A stretch of 43,331 bases of DNA from positions 1 through 43,331 of the forward strand of contig JAPLTN010000068.1 in assembly GCA_026398135.1 (NCBI GenBank), given 5' to 3'. Below the pieces are notes generated by a model. That model was not told where the DNA came from and did no database searches. It worked only from the letters and a program-made list of their open reading frames with translations. Below, piece after piece: positions 7,598-16,605 of this stretch (the stretch's first letter is position 1; every line of letters starts with the position of its first letter). Source of the stretch: Verrucomicrobiota bacterium (GTDB lineage Bacteria > Verrucomicrobiota > Verrucomicrobiia > Opitutales > Opitutaceae). The position numbers and the translations under genes are program-made.

Positions 7598-8611
7598 ATG
7601 CCCAAAATCAAACCCGCCCTCTTCCGGCCCACCCCCGCCAATCTCACTCGGCTGGCCAACCAGCTCCGGCGCGGAGGTATCGTGGGTGTACCCGCCGAAA
7701 CCGTTTACGGTTTGGCGGCCAACGCATTGGACGCCACCGCCTGCGCCCGGATTTTCAAGGCCAAGGGCCGCCCCGCAAACGACCCGCTCATCGTCCACCT
7801 CGCCCGCGCCGCCGATATTGGAAACGTGGCCCTTACCAACCCGGCGGCGGAACGACTCGCCGAAGCGTTCTGGCCCGGACCGCTCACCTTGGTCTTGCCC
7901 AAAAAACCCTGCGTGCCCGATTTAGTGACCTCAGGCAGAAACACCGTGGCCGTTCGTGTGCCCGCGCACCCCGTTTTCCGACGCCTCATCAAGGCCTGCG
8001 GCTTCCCCCTCGCCGCCCCCAGCGCCAACCCCTTCGGCTACATCAGCCCGACCTGCGCCGCCCACGTACGCGATAGCCTGGGCAATACCGAACTGCGCGC
8101 CATTCTCGACGGCGGAGACTGCACCATCGGCGTGGAATCCACGATTCTCGACCTCTCCGATCCTGCTCATCCTCGATTACTCCGGCCCGGCGGACTCGCC
8201 TTGGAAAAAATCGAGTCCGTGCTTCAACAAAAAGTCCTTGGTCCAAAAAAATCAGGCAAGTTAACCCTGGGCTCCTCCGCCCCTGCTCCCGGCATGCTGC
8301 CCCAGCATTATAGTCCGCATACCCCCGTAAGGCTTCACCCCGCGCTTTCCCTAAAAAACATACAACGCATCCCCGCCAACGAAGCGATTGTACTCCTCCT
8401 CCGACCGCGCCAAAAAACGCTTTTAACGCCCAATGTATTCTGGCTGAGCGAAGCCGGGCAGCTGGCGTCAATCGCTCGTAATTTATTTGGTCAACTGCGC
8501 CAGCTCGATCAGGGCGCGTGGTTAAAAATCCACGTGGAGCTACCCACCAGCAACGAAGGCCTGGCACCCGCGATTCGCGACCGACTTACTCGGGCGGCCG
8601 CGAAAGTTTAG
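7598..8611 (+). CDS. L-threonylcarbamoyladenylate synthase (Sua5/TsaC type)
   Basis: The 337-residue protein matches the long Sua5 form. The N-terminal YrdC domain (about 10-205) contains GGIVGVPAETVYGLAANA, KAKGRPANDPLIVHL, FWPGPLTLVL, TVAVRVPAHPVFR and PLAAPSANPFGYISPT, and the GVESTILDL motif. A linker with APGMLPQHYSPHTP follows, then a C-terminal Sua5 domain (about 245-335). It makes threonylcarbamoyl-AMP for the t6A37 modification of ANN-decoding tRNAs. The ATG directly abuts the T-tract of the rpsR terminator, leaving no room for a Shine-Dalgarno sequence. Translation would depend on read-through mRNA with a GC-rich hairpin just upstream, or on a leaderless transcript. Confidence 0.92.
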   Translation: MPKIKPALFRPTPANLTRLANQLRRGGIVGVPAETVYGLAANALDATACARIFKAKGRPANDPLIVHLARAADIGNVALTNPAAERLAEAFWPGPLTLVLPKKPCVPDLVTSGRNTVAVRVPAHPVFRRLIKACGFPLAAPSANPFGYISPTCAAHVRDSLGNTELRAILDGGDCTIGVESTILDLSDPAHPRLLRPGGLALEKIESVLQQKVLGPKKSGKLTLGSSAPAPGMLPQHYSPHTPVRLHPALSLKNIQRIPANEAIVLLLRPRQKTLLTPNVFWLSEAGQLASIARNLFGQLRQLDQGAWLKIHVELPTSNEGLAPAIRDRLTRAAAKV

Positions 8612-8625
8612 CATACACGGCGGAC

Positions 8626-10839
8626 CTAAGCCGGATTATTATCCCGCGCCGGCGTGTCATCATCCGCCGCAACTACGTAATAATCCTTGTAAGATTTATC
8701 GTAATACTGCGCGTAATAATAACCCGAGACGGCCAGATTCAGGCCGTTTAACACCGCTCCATAACAAGTGATGTTCGATTCGAGCAAGCGCTTGGCCGAA
8801 GCTTGCGCCGCTTTACGCCGCACCTTGTTAAAGAAAATCGTAAAAATCGAACCATCCACCAAAGGCAACACCACCAAGGCATCGCTCACCGCCGCCAGAG
8901 GAGGCGTATCAATAAAAACCCGGTCGTAACGCTTGCGCAGGTCGGAAATCATGATCTCAAAACTCTTGTTGTTGAGGATTTGGGTAGGATTCTTGGCCCG
9001 ACCGCCCGTGGTAATCACATCTAGATTCGGATGCACTCCCTTGATAAGCACATCCTCAATCGTCGCCGCGCCTGAGCAGATATCAATAACGCCCTTCAAG
9101 TTTTCACGACGGAATGACTTGTGAATATTTGGTTTACGCAAATCGCAATCCACCACGCAGACCTTGTCACCGTGCGCCGCATAAGTCAGCGCGAGATTGG
9201 TCGTCGTAAACGACTTGCCTTCGCCGGGAACGGTGGAGGTCGTAAGGAAGACCTTGGCATCCTTGGCGTCATCCCGCAGCCGAAGGCTGGAATGAAGCGT
9301 TAAGAATGCCTCCGCCACCTGACGGTCCGCATTATTAATAACAATCTGAGCCTTGTCCGGCTGCTCCATTTTCTTAATTTGCGGAATGATACCCAGGAGC
9401 GGCAGGCCCACCACCGACTCAATATCAAAGGAGCTCTTCACCCGGTCATCAATAAAGGCAACGAACAAGGCAAAGGCCAAGCCCAAGCCCAAGCCACCCA
9501 CCAGGCCCATACCAATATAGAGCGTTATTTTAGGCTCCACATAACGATTTTCCGCCGAAGGCACCGCAGCATCGACCTTGCGCGCCCCCGTCTCTTCACG
9601 CGTCGCCTGCATATTGACTTCACGCATGCGTCCTTGAAGTTGCGCTAAAATAGCCTCGTTGATCTTTAATTCGTTTTCCTGCGCCTGATATTGTACACTT
9701 AAACGGTCCAGCGCCAAAGTGGCGGTAGATTGCTCCGTCAGGTTTTTCTGCGCCTTTTCGAAATTACTCAAAGCATTTTCATACTCAGCCTGAATACTCG
9801 CGGAGGTGGAGCGCAACGCGCGATCAAGCTCACGCTCCGCTTGCGACAACGAATTAGCCGCCTCCATCATCCTGGGATGCCGGTCGCGATAACGCTCGCG
9901 CATTTGCGCGATCGCAATTTTCTGCGTGGCAATTTGCTGTGTAAGCTGGGCAATCAGCGGATTGGCGGAGATAAAGGTCAGCTCCGTAAGATCACCCTTG
10001 TTCTTCAAACGATCCTGAACCTGCTTCCACCGAACCTCGGCTTCCTTGAGTTTGGAATCCGTTTGAGTAACCAGCATGTTGAGCTGCTTGAGCGTCTCGG
10101 TGACGATATCTTTGCGTTGATCAAGCGACACCATGTCGTTTTTCTCGCGATAGGATTGAAGCGAAAGCGCCTGCTCCTCAACGCGTTTACGTTGTTGTTC
10201 GGCACGAATCTGCAAATCCTGAACCACGATCATCGACTCATCAATGCGCACACGTGCATTCCATTGCAGGAATTCGTCCACGAACATATTGGCAATCTTT
10301 GCGGCAACCACCGGATCGGGATGGCGATAAGCTAATTGAACCACTAAACTAAGGCGTAAAGGAACGATTCGACGATTCTGGCCTAATACTTCAAGTGGGG
10401 TCAGCGGGTCGCCCCAGCGGCCCTTTTCATAAGGCTTCATGAACTGTCTCAGTTCATCGCCCGTGATACGCTCGGAAACCCGCTTGATAATAAGCGCGCT
10501 TTCCATGACCTTGACCAGCGTGTTCAAATCCTCGGTGCCTCGCACCGAAGTATCGATCACATTTTCCGAGTTAAACGCCTTCGCGTCCTGCCGAAGCACT
10601 TGTACACTCGCGGTGGATTCGTAAATCTTAGTCTGGCTAAAAGTATAAACCAGCGCAGAGGAAAAAACGACCAGGAATACCACCACTACATACCAAATAC
10701 GCTCACGTAAAATGAGCAGGTAGTCGTTTATACTGCGCTGGGCGGTGCCTTCACCGTAACCAACCGCAGGGTATCCATAACCGTAACCACCGTACTCGGC
10801 CGGGGCTTGGCCAACGGGTTTCTTAGATTGCGAATCCAT
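8626..10839 (-). CDS. Polysaccharide co-polymerase fused to BY-kinase (Wzc-type tyrosine autokinase)
   Basis: The 737-residue inner-membrane protein begins with a Gly/Tyr-rich cytoplasmic tail and transmembrane segment 1 (about 48-68). A Wzz periplasmic domain follows, with long coiled coils (about 200-415) and transmembrane segment 2 (about 438-462). The cytoplasmic bacterial tyrosine kinase domain shows Walker A STVPGEGKS (535-543), Walker A' VCVVDCDLRKP (560-570) and Walker B VFIDTPP (641-647). The C-terminus has a tyrosine cluster of eight Tyr between 707 and 721, the expected autophosphorylation tail. Such proteins control chain length and export of surface polysaccharide through a Wza channel. 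The next gene upstream on the strand encodes a Wza-like protein 21 bases away, so the two form an operon. No glycosyltransferases are in the window. Confidence 0.95.
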   Translation of the reverse strand: MDSQSKKPVGQAPAEYGGYGYGYPAVGYGEGTAQRSINDYLLILRERIWYVVVVFLVVFSSALVYTFSQTKIYESTASVQVLRQDAKAFNSENVIDTSVRGTEDLNTLVKVMESALIIKRVSERITGDELRQFMKPYEKGRWGDPLTPLEVLGQNRRIVPLRLSLVVQLAYRHPDPVVAAKIANMFVDEFLQWNARVRIDESMIVVQDLQIRAEQQRKRVEEQALSLQSYREKNDMVSLDQRKDIVTETLKQLNMLVTQTDSKLKEAEVRWKQVQDRLKNKGDLTELTFISANPLIAQLTQQIATQKIAIAQMRERYRDRHPRMMEAANSLSQAERELDRALRSTSASIQAEYENALSNFEKAQKNLTEQSTATLALDRLSVQYQAQENELKINEAILAQLQGRMREVNMQATREETGARKVDAAVPSAENRYVEPKITLYIGMGLVGGLGLGLAFALFVAFIDDRVKSSFDIESVVGLPLLGIIPQIKKMEQPDKAQIVINNADRQVAEAFLTLHSSLRLRDDAKDAKVFLTTSTVPGEGKSFTTTNLALTYAAHGDKVCVVDCDLRKPNIHKSFRRENLKGVIDICSGAATIEDVLIKGVHPNLDVITTGGRAKNPTQILNNKSFEIMISDLRKRYDRVFIDTPPLAAVSDALVVLPLVDGSIFTIFFNKVRRKAAQASAKRLLESNITCYGAVLNGLNLAVSGYYYAQYYDKSYKDYYVVAADDDTPARDNNPA

Positions 10840-10860
10840 ATCAAATTTTCAGTAATGCTA

Positions 10861-11523
10861 TTAAAATATACGCTCAGGAACCTCGATCACATCGTCCACT
10901 TGAAGCGACCAACTATTATCCGAAGTGCCGCTGATTAATTTCTCGGCGTTAATTGTATAAGTTACACTTACACCCTTGTCGTCCTTGCGTATAATCCGAA
11001 CCCGCGTCTTGTCCGCCAAACGGCTAAAGCCGCCCGCACGCGTGATGGCCTCAAGTAAATTCAAACCGCGTTCCGGAGGAAAGGGCACGGCCTGGGGAGT
11101 ATTGACCGAACCGATCACATTCACGGCGCGCTCAGCATATTTAAGCACTATCAGCGATACTTGAGGATTCACTAAGAAATCCCGGTCATACAGCTGACGG
11201 ATAAACTCCTCGGCCTGGCGCACGCTGCGCTTACGCACGTCAATGGTGCCGACCAAAGGCAGGGATATGGTGAAGTCCTGCGAAACCGAGACCTCTCGGG
11301 TCAAATCGTCCTCTTGGAAAACCCGGATCTGCAACACATCCGAAGGCCTCAATAAATAATCAGCCGTGGAGGGTGCCACCGAAGAGGACGTGCTGGGGAC
11401 CGGCATATTGCCGGCACCCGTTTTACCCTCTTGCGCGAGGGCGAAATGAGTAACCGCAAACAACAGAAATACGGTGCGAGGTAACAATCTGAATAACTGG
11501 CGACTGATAGGGAGAATACGCAT
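10861..11523 (-). CDS. Wza-type polysaccharide export protein
   Basis: The 220-residue exported protein has a signal peptide (about residues 1-32, ending ALAQ) and a polysaccharide-export domain (about 58-135: DYLLRPSDVLQIRVFQEDDLTREVSVSQD, then ISLPLVGTIDV). A SLBB domain follows (about 140-215: VNVIGSVNTPQAVPFPPERGLNLLEAITRAGGFS). It is shorter than E. coli Wza and lacks a lipobox Cys, so it may form a periplasmic or outer-membrane channel without a lipid anchor. I chose the ATG at 11523: an in-frame start at 11550 would lie inside the terminator hairpin at 11537-11562, and the signal peptide starts properly at 11523. It is transcribed ahead of the BY-kinase gene. Confidence 0.92.
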   Translation of the reverse strand: MRILPISRQLFRLLPRTVFLLFAVTHFALAQEGKTGAGNMPVPSTSSSVAPSTADYLLRPSDVLQIRVFQEDDLTREVSVSQDFTISLPLVGTIDVRKRSVRQAEEFIRQLYDRDFLVNPQVSLIVLKYAERAVNVIGSVNTPQAVPFPPERGLNLLEAITRAGGFSRLADKTRVRIIRKDDKGVSVTYTINAEKLISGTSDNSWSLQVDDVIEVPERIF

Positions 11524-11529
11524 GGGGAC

Positions 11530-11562
11530 AAAAAAACGGAAGAAGACCAAGATCTTCTTCCG
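11530..11562 (-). terminator. Intrinsic terminator between the barrel gene and wza
   Basis: On the minus strand a perfect 10-bp stem (11562-11553 with 11546-11537, loop of 6) is followed by seven T residues. It lies 42 bases after the outer-membrane protein stop codon and 7 bases before the wza ATG. It should end most barrel-gene transcripts, so the export genes would depend on read-through or a promoter inside the barrel gene. Confidence 0.88.
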
Positions 11563-11604
11563 TTTGTTCCTTACGAAGGTGTAAAACGACGAGTGCGAAT
11601 CCGC

Positions 11605-12735
11605 TTAGTAGCGGAAGTTAGCGGAGATGCTCAGAACGTTGCCGCTAAACTCAGAAGTCGAGATGTCGGAAGCGTTATCCAAGAAAGTATACGCAGCGGT
11701 GAGACTGGCATGCTCATTGATGGTATAAGTGGCACCGGTATTGAACACGATGTAGTCATCAGTCCGGGAAGGAGCACTATTCAGATAATCGATCTTCGAA
11801 TAGGAGATCGAAGCACGAAGGGTCAAATCGGCCGCAACACTGCTGCTAGCTCCGACGGTGGCCGCCATAACTTCTTGACCACCACCAGCCGAACCGGTGG
11901 CGAAATCGTTGCTCAAATCCAAACTGAATTGGGTCTTGGGCGAGTAGAGATAAGTCAAGCCGGACTTGAGACCGTAGGAACCTTGAGAATCATCAGCCGG
12001 AGCAGCAGCGTCAGTCTCGCGAAGGTTGTAACCCACGCTGAAATTGCCGACCAGCTTCGGGGTGAACTCGCCGCGAGCACCGACATTGAAGTAGTAGTCG
12101 TCGGAGTCAGAGTCGGTAGCATCGACATCAGTATGGCGGTATTGGATACCGGTGCTGAGATCGAGCTTGGGACGAACCGCGAAGAAGTAGTTAACCGGAA
12201 TGGTGTAGATGGAGCGGTCAGGAAGGGCGACTGGATCGTAGTTGACGTCGCTGAACTGAATACCGGCACCGATTTTGGACTTTTCGGTCAAGGTGAGCTC
12301 GCCATTCAGGCCGGCGGCCAATTCGGAACTTGCGATGATGGACTGAACATCGCGGGTGGCCTGGCTGGATTCGACGTAGGAAGCGTTGCTCTGGAGAGCA
12401 AGCTTGGCACCTTCGTAGCTGCTCTTGAAGAGCACGTTGGCGAGGTTGTCGTTATACGTGGTGTGATCGGAATAAGCGATAAAACGCTCGAAAACCGTCA
12501 AAGATCCGGAAGTGAGGGAACCCTTGCCGAAGACCAATTCCGCACCGGGGCTGAATTCGAAGATTTCGTCCGATTGCTCAGCGGAGGAGCTTAGCGTGAT
12601 GTTGTCTTCGAAGCGGGCATTGGTGCCTGCGGTTACGAAGAGCTCGGCATTCTCACCGATGGCGAGGAATGGAGCGGCGAAAGCCGGAGCGGCAGAGATA
12701 CCAGCGAGTAGAGCAAGGCGGCGCTTATTTTTCAT
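11605..12735 (-). CDS. Outer-membrane beta-barrel protein linked to polysaccharide export
   Basis: The 376-residue protein has a signal peptide (1-20, ending AFA) and a long run of alternating polar/hydrophobic strands with aromatic belts and acidic turns. It ends in the aromatic residue Tyr (ANFRY), as outer-membrane barrels do. Segments such as ARFEDNITLSS near the N-terminus and repeated GVGYNLR-, YGLKSGLTYLYSP- and NTGATYTINEHASLTAAYTF-like strands resemble the BBP2/EpsL-like barrels found beside Wza and Wzc genes. It probably forms, or helps form, the outer-membrane exit for the polysaccharide. A general porin is the alternative. The strong terminator behind it suggests it is expressed more highly than the two genes downstream. 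Confidence 0.85.
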   Translation of the reverse strand: MKNKRRLALLAGISAAPAFAAPFLAIGENAELFVTAGTNARFEDNITLSSSAEQSDEIFEFSPGAELVFGKGSLTSGSLTVFERFIAYSDHTTYNDNLANVLFKSSYEGAKLALQSNASYVESSQATRDVQSIIASSELAAGLNGELTLTEKSKIGAGIQFSDVNYDPVALPDRSIYTIPVNYFFAVRPKLDLSTGIQYRHTDVDATDSDSDDYYFNVGARGEFTPKLVGNFSVGYNLRETDAAAPADDSQGSYGLKSGLTYLYSPKTQFSLDLSNDFATGSAGGGQEVMAATVGASSSVAADLTLRASISYSKIDYLNSAPSRTDDYIVFNTGATYTINEHASLTAAYTFLDNASDISTSEFSGNVLSISANFRY

Positions 12736-12796
12736 AGGGAATTGTAAGAGGAAGTTGAGATGGGCAGTGAAAGTTCAGCTGGCAAGCTTAGTTTGG

Positions 12797-12828
12797 GTTT
12801 CAGAAGTGTAAGTTAACACGACTGAAAC
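12797..12828 (-). promoter_or_regulatory. 32-bp interrupted palindrome in the leader of the barrel gene
   Basis: GTTTCAG-AA-GTGT-AAGTTA-ACAC-GA-CTGAAAC is symmetric except for the AA/GA mismatch and the central six bases. It is 61 bases upstream of the barrel start in the 283-base divergent intergenic region. It could be an operator for a dimeric regulator or, if transcribed, a 5'-leader hairpin. I see no convincing -35/-10 pair to place it exactly. Confidence 0.45.
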
Positions 12829-13018
12829 TTTTCATCACTATGCCGAGCACAATAATCGCAATCAGTTAACGCCAAGCTGCGCCATGCAAGTAAAATCTTT
12901 TCCTAAAAAGCTCCGCCCTGGTCTTGAATCGCCTCGCCTAGTGAAGAAAGTCGCATTGACGACCGCCGAAGACCCTAACGGATTGGCGCCAAGTCTTTCT
13001 TCGCTCCCTTAACTTTTC

Positions 13019-14722
13019 ATGACCGCGTCTCCCCAGGACTCATCGCCATCCAAGTCCAAATCCGCGCACAAGCTGGAAGCGGTGCAACACGTCCCTCTTC
13101 CACCCGCCCGCGGATGGGCCAAACTGCTCCCATTTCGACTGCAACACACGAGCAAGGGCACACGTATTCGGATAGCATGGAAACAGGCACTCGCCGCCCT
13201 TGTGCTCCTGCTCTTGGCGAGCTGGTTCGGATTGGCGGGGGCGGCTTATTGGTTCGTCCGTTATCAGCGCAATTTCCCGGACGTTCGTTTCGTCCACATG
13301 CTCTTCTATCCCACCCAGAAAACCGCCTACCGTGAAGCGCGGGGCAACTACTTGGTGGGCGAGGCTAAAAAAGCGCTGTCCGAGCAAAAATACCGCGAGG
13401 CGTTCGAGGGCTTGAACTACGGTTTGAGCTTGGCCCCCGGTAATCGTGACGGTCGTATGCTCCTGGCGCAGTTTTTCGTGGCTTGGCAAAGACCTGATCG
13501 CGCAGAAAAACTTCTGGTGGACGGGCTTAAATTCCACGAACAAGACAGCGAATACCTCAAGGCTTTGTTCAGTTTCCTGCTGCAGCGTCAGTCTGACTTC
13601 GAGTTGATTGATCTTACCAACTCGCTCTTGGAAAAAATCGGGCCGAACCCGCCCCTGGATGAACGCCTGCGGCTTATCGTTCTATCTCAAGCGACGGCCA
13701 AATTCTACCGGGGCAACTACGATGCGGCCGAAGATTTGATCAAAAAATTCGGGGTCGCAAACTCACCCGATGGACAGCTCCTCTCCATTCGCATCGACTG
13801 GGATCGCGGTGAGCGCGAGAGTTCCCTGATCAAGCTTGAAACAATCGCCGAGCAGTTCCCCGAGAACGAAGCGCTTTACGCCCAATATGCTGCCTACCTG
13901 CGCGAAATCGGACGGGACTCCCAGTTGCGCCGCCTCGCCCTGCTCCGGCAATTTTCCTATCCCGACCGGCCCAGGCCACGCGTGGATTTGCTCTACCTCT
14001 ACGACAAAGCGAATGACCCGATCAGCCTAAATGCAGGCATTGAAGAGCTGTTTACCGATTTTAAAGCCAACGGAGAGACGCTCCTCGCCCTAGCCGACTT
14101 TGCCGCCAACACCGGCCGCCCCGAGTTGGCCCGCCGCATCTATGATCACTGCAAGGCCAACCTTTTGTCATGGGAGGGTGCCGCGCTGATGACGGTCGAA
14201 GCCTACGTGGTAGCCAAACAATACCGGGAAGCGCTGGAAGCCTCGCAAACCCTCATCAAAGAAAATCCTGAATGGGGCAAACGCTTCTATTCCGTTTTCA
14301 ACGGGCTCCAAGCCATCGCCAACTACGGACTCCAAGACGAAGAGGCCGCCAACCTTTTACTCAGCAACTTCCTAAACCACTCCGGCGTTCGCGCGGATAA
14401 CCTCGTCGCCGTATCCAACCGGCTCGTGAGCGTCGGAGCCAACCGGCAGGCCCGCCAAGTCCTCGCCCAAGCCATTAAAGCCGACCCGCTAAACCAAACC
14501 GCGTTGGTCGGCCTCATCAAACTAGACTTGGACGCAGGCAACGCCGACTCCGTCGCGACTCACATCCGCACGCTCATGACCATGCGCAAACCCCCGCGAG
14601 ACCTCCTGCAGGACGCTTACACCAAACTCAGCAGCGACCGTTTCCTTTACGCTCCGGGCCGCGCCACCTTGCTCGACGAACTCCGAAAAACCATCCAAAC
14701 GCAGCCCGAGAAACGCAGCTAA
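13019..14722 (+). CDS. Membrane-anchored TPR-repeat protein
   Basis: The 567-residue protein has a polar N-terminus with Ser/Lys-rich sequence, a single transmembrane helix (about 57-80) and then a long helical region. Tetratricopeptide-like repeats are visible, e.g. EAKKALSEQKYREAFEGLNYGLSLAPGNRDGRMLLAQFF (about 114-152), and there are later AAEDLI-, ARRIYDHCKANL- and ARQVLAQAIKADPLNQTALVGLIKLDL-type repeats. No catalytic motif is seen. It is transcribed divergently from the polysaccharide-export genes and may be a scaffold for that machinery, as TPR proteins often are in exopolysaccharide loci; this is inference from position. Its stop codon overlaps the hisC stop region by 4 bases. Confidence 0.85.
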   Translation: MTASPQDSSPSKSKSAHKLEAVQHVPLPPARGWAKLLPFRLQHTSKGTRIRIAWKQALAALVLLLLASWFGLAGAAYWFVRYQRNFPDVRFVHMLFYPTQKTAYREARGNYLVGEAKKALSEQKYREAFEGLNYGLSLAPGNRDGRMLLAQFFVAWQRPDRAEKLLVDGLKFHEQDSEYLKALFSFLLQRQSDFELIDLTNSLLEKIGPNPPLDERLRLIVLSQATAKFYRGNYDAAEDLIKKFGVANSPDGQLLSIRIDWDRGERESSLIKLETIAEQFPENEALYAQYAAYLREIGRDSQLRRLALLRQFSYPDRPRPRVDLLYLYDKANDPISLNAGIEELFTDFKANGETLLALADFAANTGRPELARRIYDHCKANLLSWEGAALMTVEAYVVAKQYREALEASQTLIKENPEWGKRFYSVFNGLQAIANYGLQDEEAANLLLSNFLNHSGVRADNLVAVSNRLVSVGANRQARQVLAQAIKADPLNQTALVGLIKLDLDAGNADSVATHIRTLMTMRKPPRDLLQDAYTKLSSDRFLYAPGRATLLDELRKTIQTQPEKRS

Positions 14723-15825
14723 CGGCGCTCCTGTAGCGCTAACGCCGCGTCGAGCGCACCCAGGAAACGAAGATTCTGGGCTTCGGTGCCTGCCGTGACG
14801 CGCAGCCATTCTGGCATCCCGTAAGGCTTCATCGGGCGCACGATGACGCCTCGTTTCTGCAGCTCTGCAAAAACCCGCGCGCCTTCTCCGACCTTGACCA
14901 GTAAAAAATTCGCCACGCTCGGGACCCATTCCAAACCACGCGATCGAAACGCGGCCTCCAACTGGCGCAACCCGGCCTCGTTCATCGCCCTCGCCCCGGC
15001 CACGAAACTCACGTCGTCCAGCGCCGCCAACGCCGCCGCCTGGCCGATCGCATTCACGTTAAACGGCTGGCGCACCCGGTTAAGCAGTCCGGCCAGCTCG
15101 GCCGATGCGTAACCATAACCAACGCGCAAGGACGCCAACCCGTAAATTTTGGAGAAGGTCCGCAATCCGATGACCTTCCGCCCCTCCGCGATCAGGGGCC
15201 GGATATCGGGCGGATTCTCCAGATACTCGGCGTAAGCTTCGTCGAAAACGAAGACCACATGCTCCGGCAACCCACGCACGAAGGCCAGGATCTCCGCCTC
15301 GCCATTGGCGGTGCCGGTCGGGTTGTTCGGGCTGGGCAAAAACACCAGCTTGGTGCGCGGCGTCACCGCCTTCGCCAGAGCCGCCAAATCGTGCCGATGA
15401 TCCACCAGCGGCACCTCGACCGCCCGCGCGCCGAAAAGCAGCGTCACCAGCTTGTAAACGATGAAGGCCGGCGCGCCCATCACCACCTCGTCGCCCGGTC
15501 TGAGAAACACGTGCCCGAGCAGCTCCAGAAGCTCGTTGGAACCATTGCCCACCACGACCTGCTCGGGCGCGAGCGCGAGCCGCACGGCAAGTTTCTGACG
15601 CAACACGAAACACCCTCCATCCGGATAAAGTTCCGCCTGCCCCAAAGCCCGGGTAGCCGCCGCGATACCGAGTGGCGAAGCGCCCAGGGGATTTTCATTG
15701 GAGGCCAGCTTGATGATGCCCGCCGGGTCCAGCCCCAGCTCGCGGGCCACGTCCTCGATAGGTTTGCCCGGCTCATAAACCGGCTGGCTGAGAACACTGG
15801 GATTAACGAGAGCGGAAAGTGTCAT
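14719..15825 (-). CDS. hisC: Histidinol-phosphate aminotransferase
   Basis: The PLP-dependent fold-type I enzyme has 368 residues from the chosen start. It converts imidazole-acetol phosphate and glutamate to histidinol phosphate in histidine synthesis. Key segments are IIKLASNENPLGASP, GNGSNELLELLGH, VFLPSPNNPTGTANG, VVFVFDEAYAEY, and RTFSKIYGLASLRVGYG with the PLP lysine. I prefer the ATG at 15825 because GGAG lies 5 bases upstream of it. An in-frame GTG at 15849 would add eight residues. HisC paralogues can also act on aromatic amino acids. The gene ends the minus-strand run that includes FloA and NfeD, a context with no obvious metabolic link. Confidence 0.92.
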   Translation of the reverse strand: MTLSALVNPSVLSQPVYEPGKPIEDVARELGLDPAGIIKLASNENPLGASPLGIAAATRALGQAELYPDGGCFVLRQKLAVRLALAPEQVVVGNGSNELLELLGHVFLRPGDEVVMGAPAFIVYKLVTLLFGARAVEVPLVDHRHDLAALAKAVTPRTKLVFLPSPNNPTGTANGEAEILAFVRGLPEHVVFVFDEAYAEYLENPPDIRPLIAEGRKVIGLRTFSKIYGLASLRVGYGYASAELAGLLNRVRQPFNVNAIGQAAALAALDDVSFVAGARAMNEAGLRQLEAAFRSRGLEWVPSVANFLLVKVGEGARVFAELQKRGVIVRPMKPYGMPEWLRVTAGTEAQNLRFLGALDAALALQERR

Positions 15826-15898
15826 GGAGTCTCCAGCCAAGCCACTCACTGCGCGCGGGCCAAGGCGTTTTCCTTATTCAACGCCGCAAAGCATCGGC

Positions 15899-16561
15899 TC
15901 ACCGCAACGCCACTGGAGCATCCAGCACTTCACGCAGAATAAACGCACGCCGCATAGCCCGCGGGTCTCGCAGCTCGGCACTCAAGCTACGGGCGCCTCC
16001 CGCCACGGAAACAGACGCCTGGGCAGGCGCCGGCCGATCTCCGACCTCGTTCCCGCGCCCGGCGTTAATCTGCGCCAGGCGACGAGCCTCGCGCCGCTGT
16101 TTCTCCAACTCCGCAAATTGCTCGGCCAGTCGCCGCTGCCGCTCGAGCGACGCCTCCTCCTCGGCTCTGGCCAGCTCTGCCCGGCTGGGCTCCGCAGGAG
16201 CGCGAAGGGGCGGCGGCTGCACCGGAGCTGATTCTTCGCGAAATACCGGCTGAAACGGGTCAAACACCGTGGAGGGACGCGGCAAGGCCTCGGGCACGGC
16301 GGGCGCAGGCTGACCGCGCCGCTCGGCAATCTTGCGGGCAATGTCTTCTTTGATGCGCCGCACGCGCTCGGCGGCTTCGGGGTCCTCGCCATCCCGGTTT
16401 ACCGGATCCAATTCCCGTTTCTGGCCGGGAACATCCGGCACGCCGTCTCCATCGTAGTCCGCCGCCTCGCCGTTCTTTTCCCGCTGCCGCTGGTTCAGCC
16501 AGTAAGCGATCACACCGGCGATGGTGAGAATTACATTAAAATGTTCCTTGATCCATTCCAT
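15899..16561 (-). CDS. Membrane-anchored Arg/Glu-rich coiled-coil protein, function unknown
   Basis: The 220-residue protein starts with a short amphipathic stretch and one hydrophobic helix (about 8-23: FNVILTIAGVIAYWLN). An acidic DYDGDGVPDVPG segment follows, with a D-x-D-x-D pattern like a calcium-binding loop. Next come a charged helix, a Pro-rich linker (about 85-120) and a long Glu/Arg coiled coil (about 125-165: ARAEEEASLERQRRLAEQFAELEKQRREARR). I do not recognise a family. It lies 44 bases after floA on the same strand and could be a partner of the flotillin-like protein, by position only. Confidence 0.7.
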   Translation of the reverse strand: MEWIKEHFNVILTIAGVIAYWLNQRQREKNGEAADYDGDGVPDVPGQKRELDPVNRDGEDPEAAERVRRIKEDIARKIAERRGQPAPAVPEALPRPSTVFDPFQPVFREESAPVQPPPLRAPAEPSRAELARAEEEASLERQRRLAEQFAELEKQRREARRLAQINAGRGNEVGDRPAPAQASVSVAGGARSLSAELRDPRAMRRAFILREVLDAPVALR

Positions 16562-16605
16562 AAGCGGGGAGGGTCAGGCGGTTGCCAGAATGGCCGGCCT
16601 CCGCA

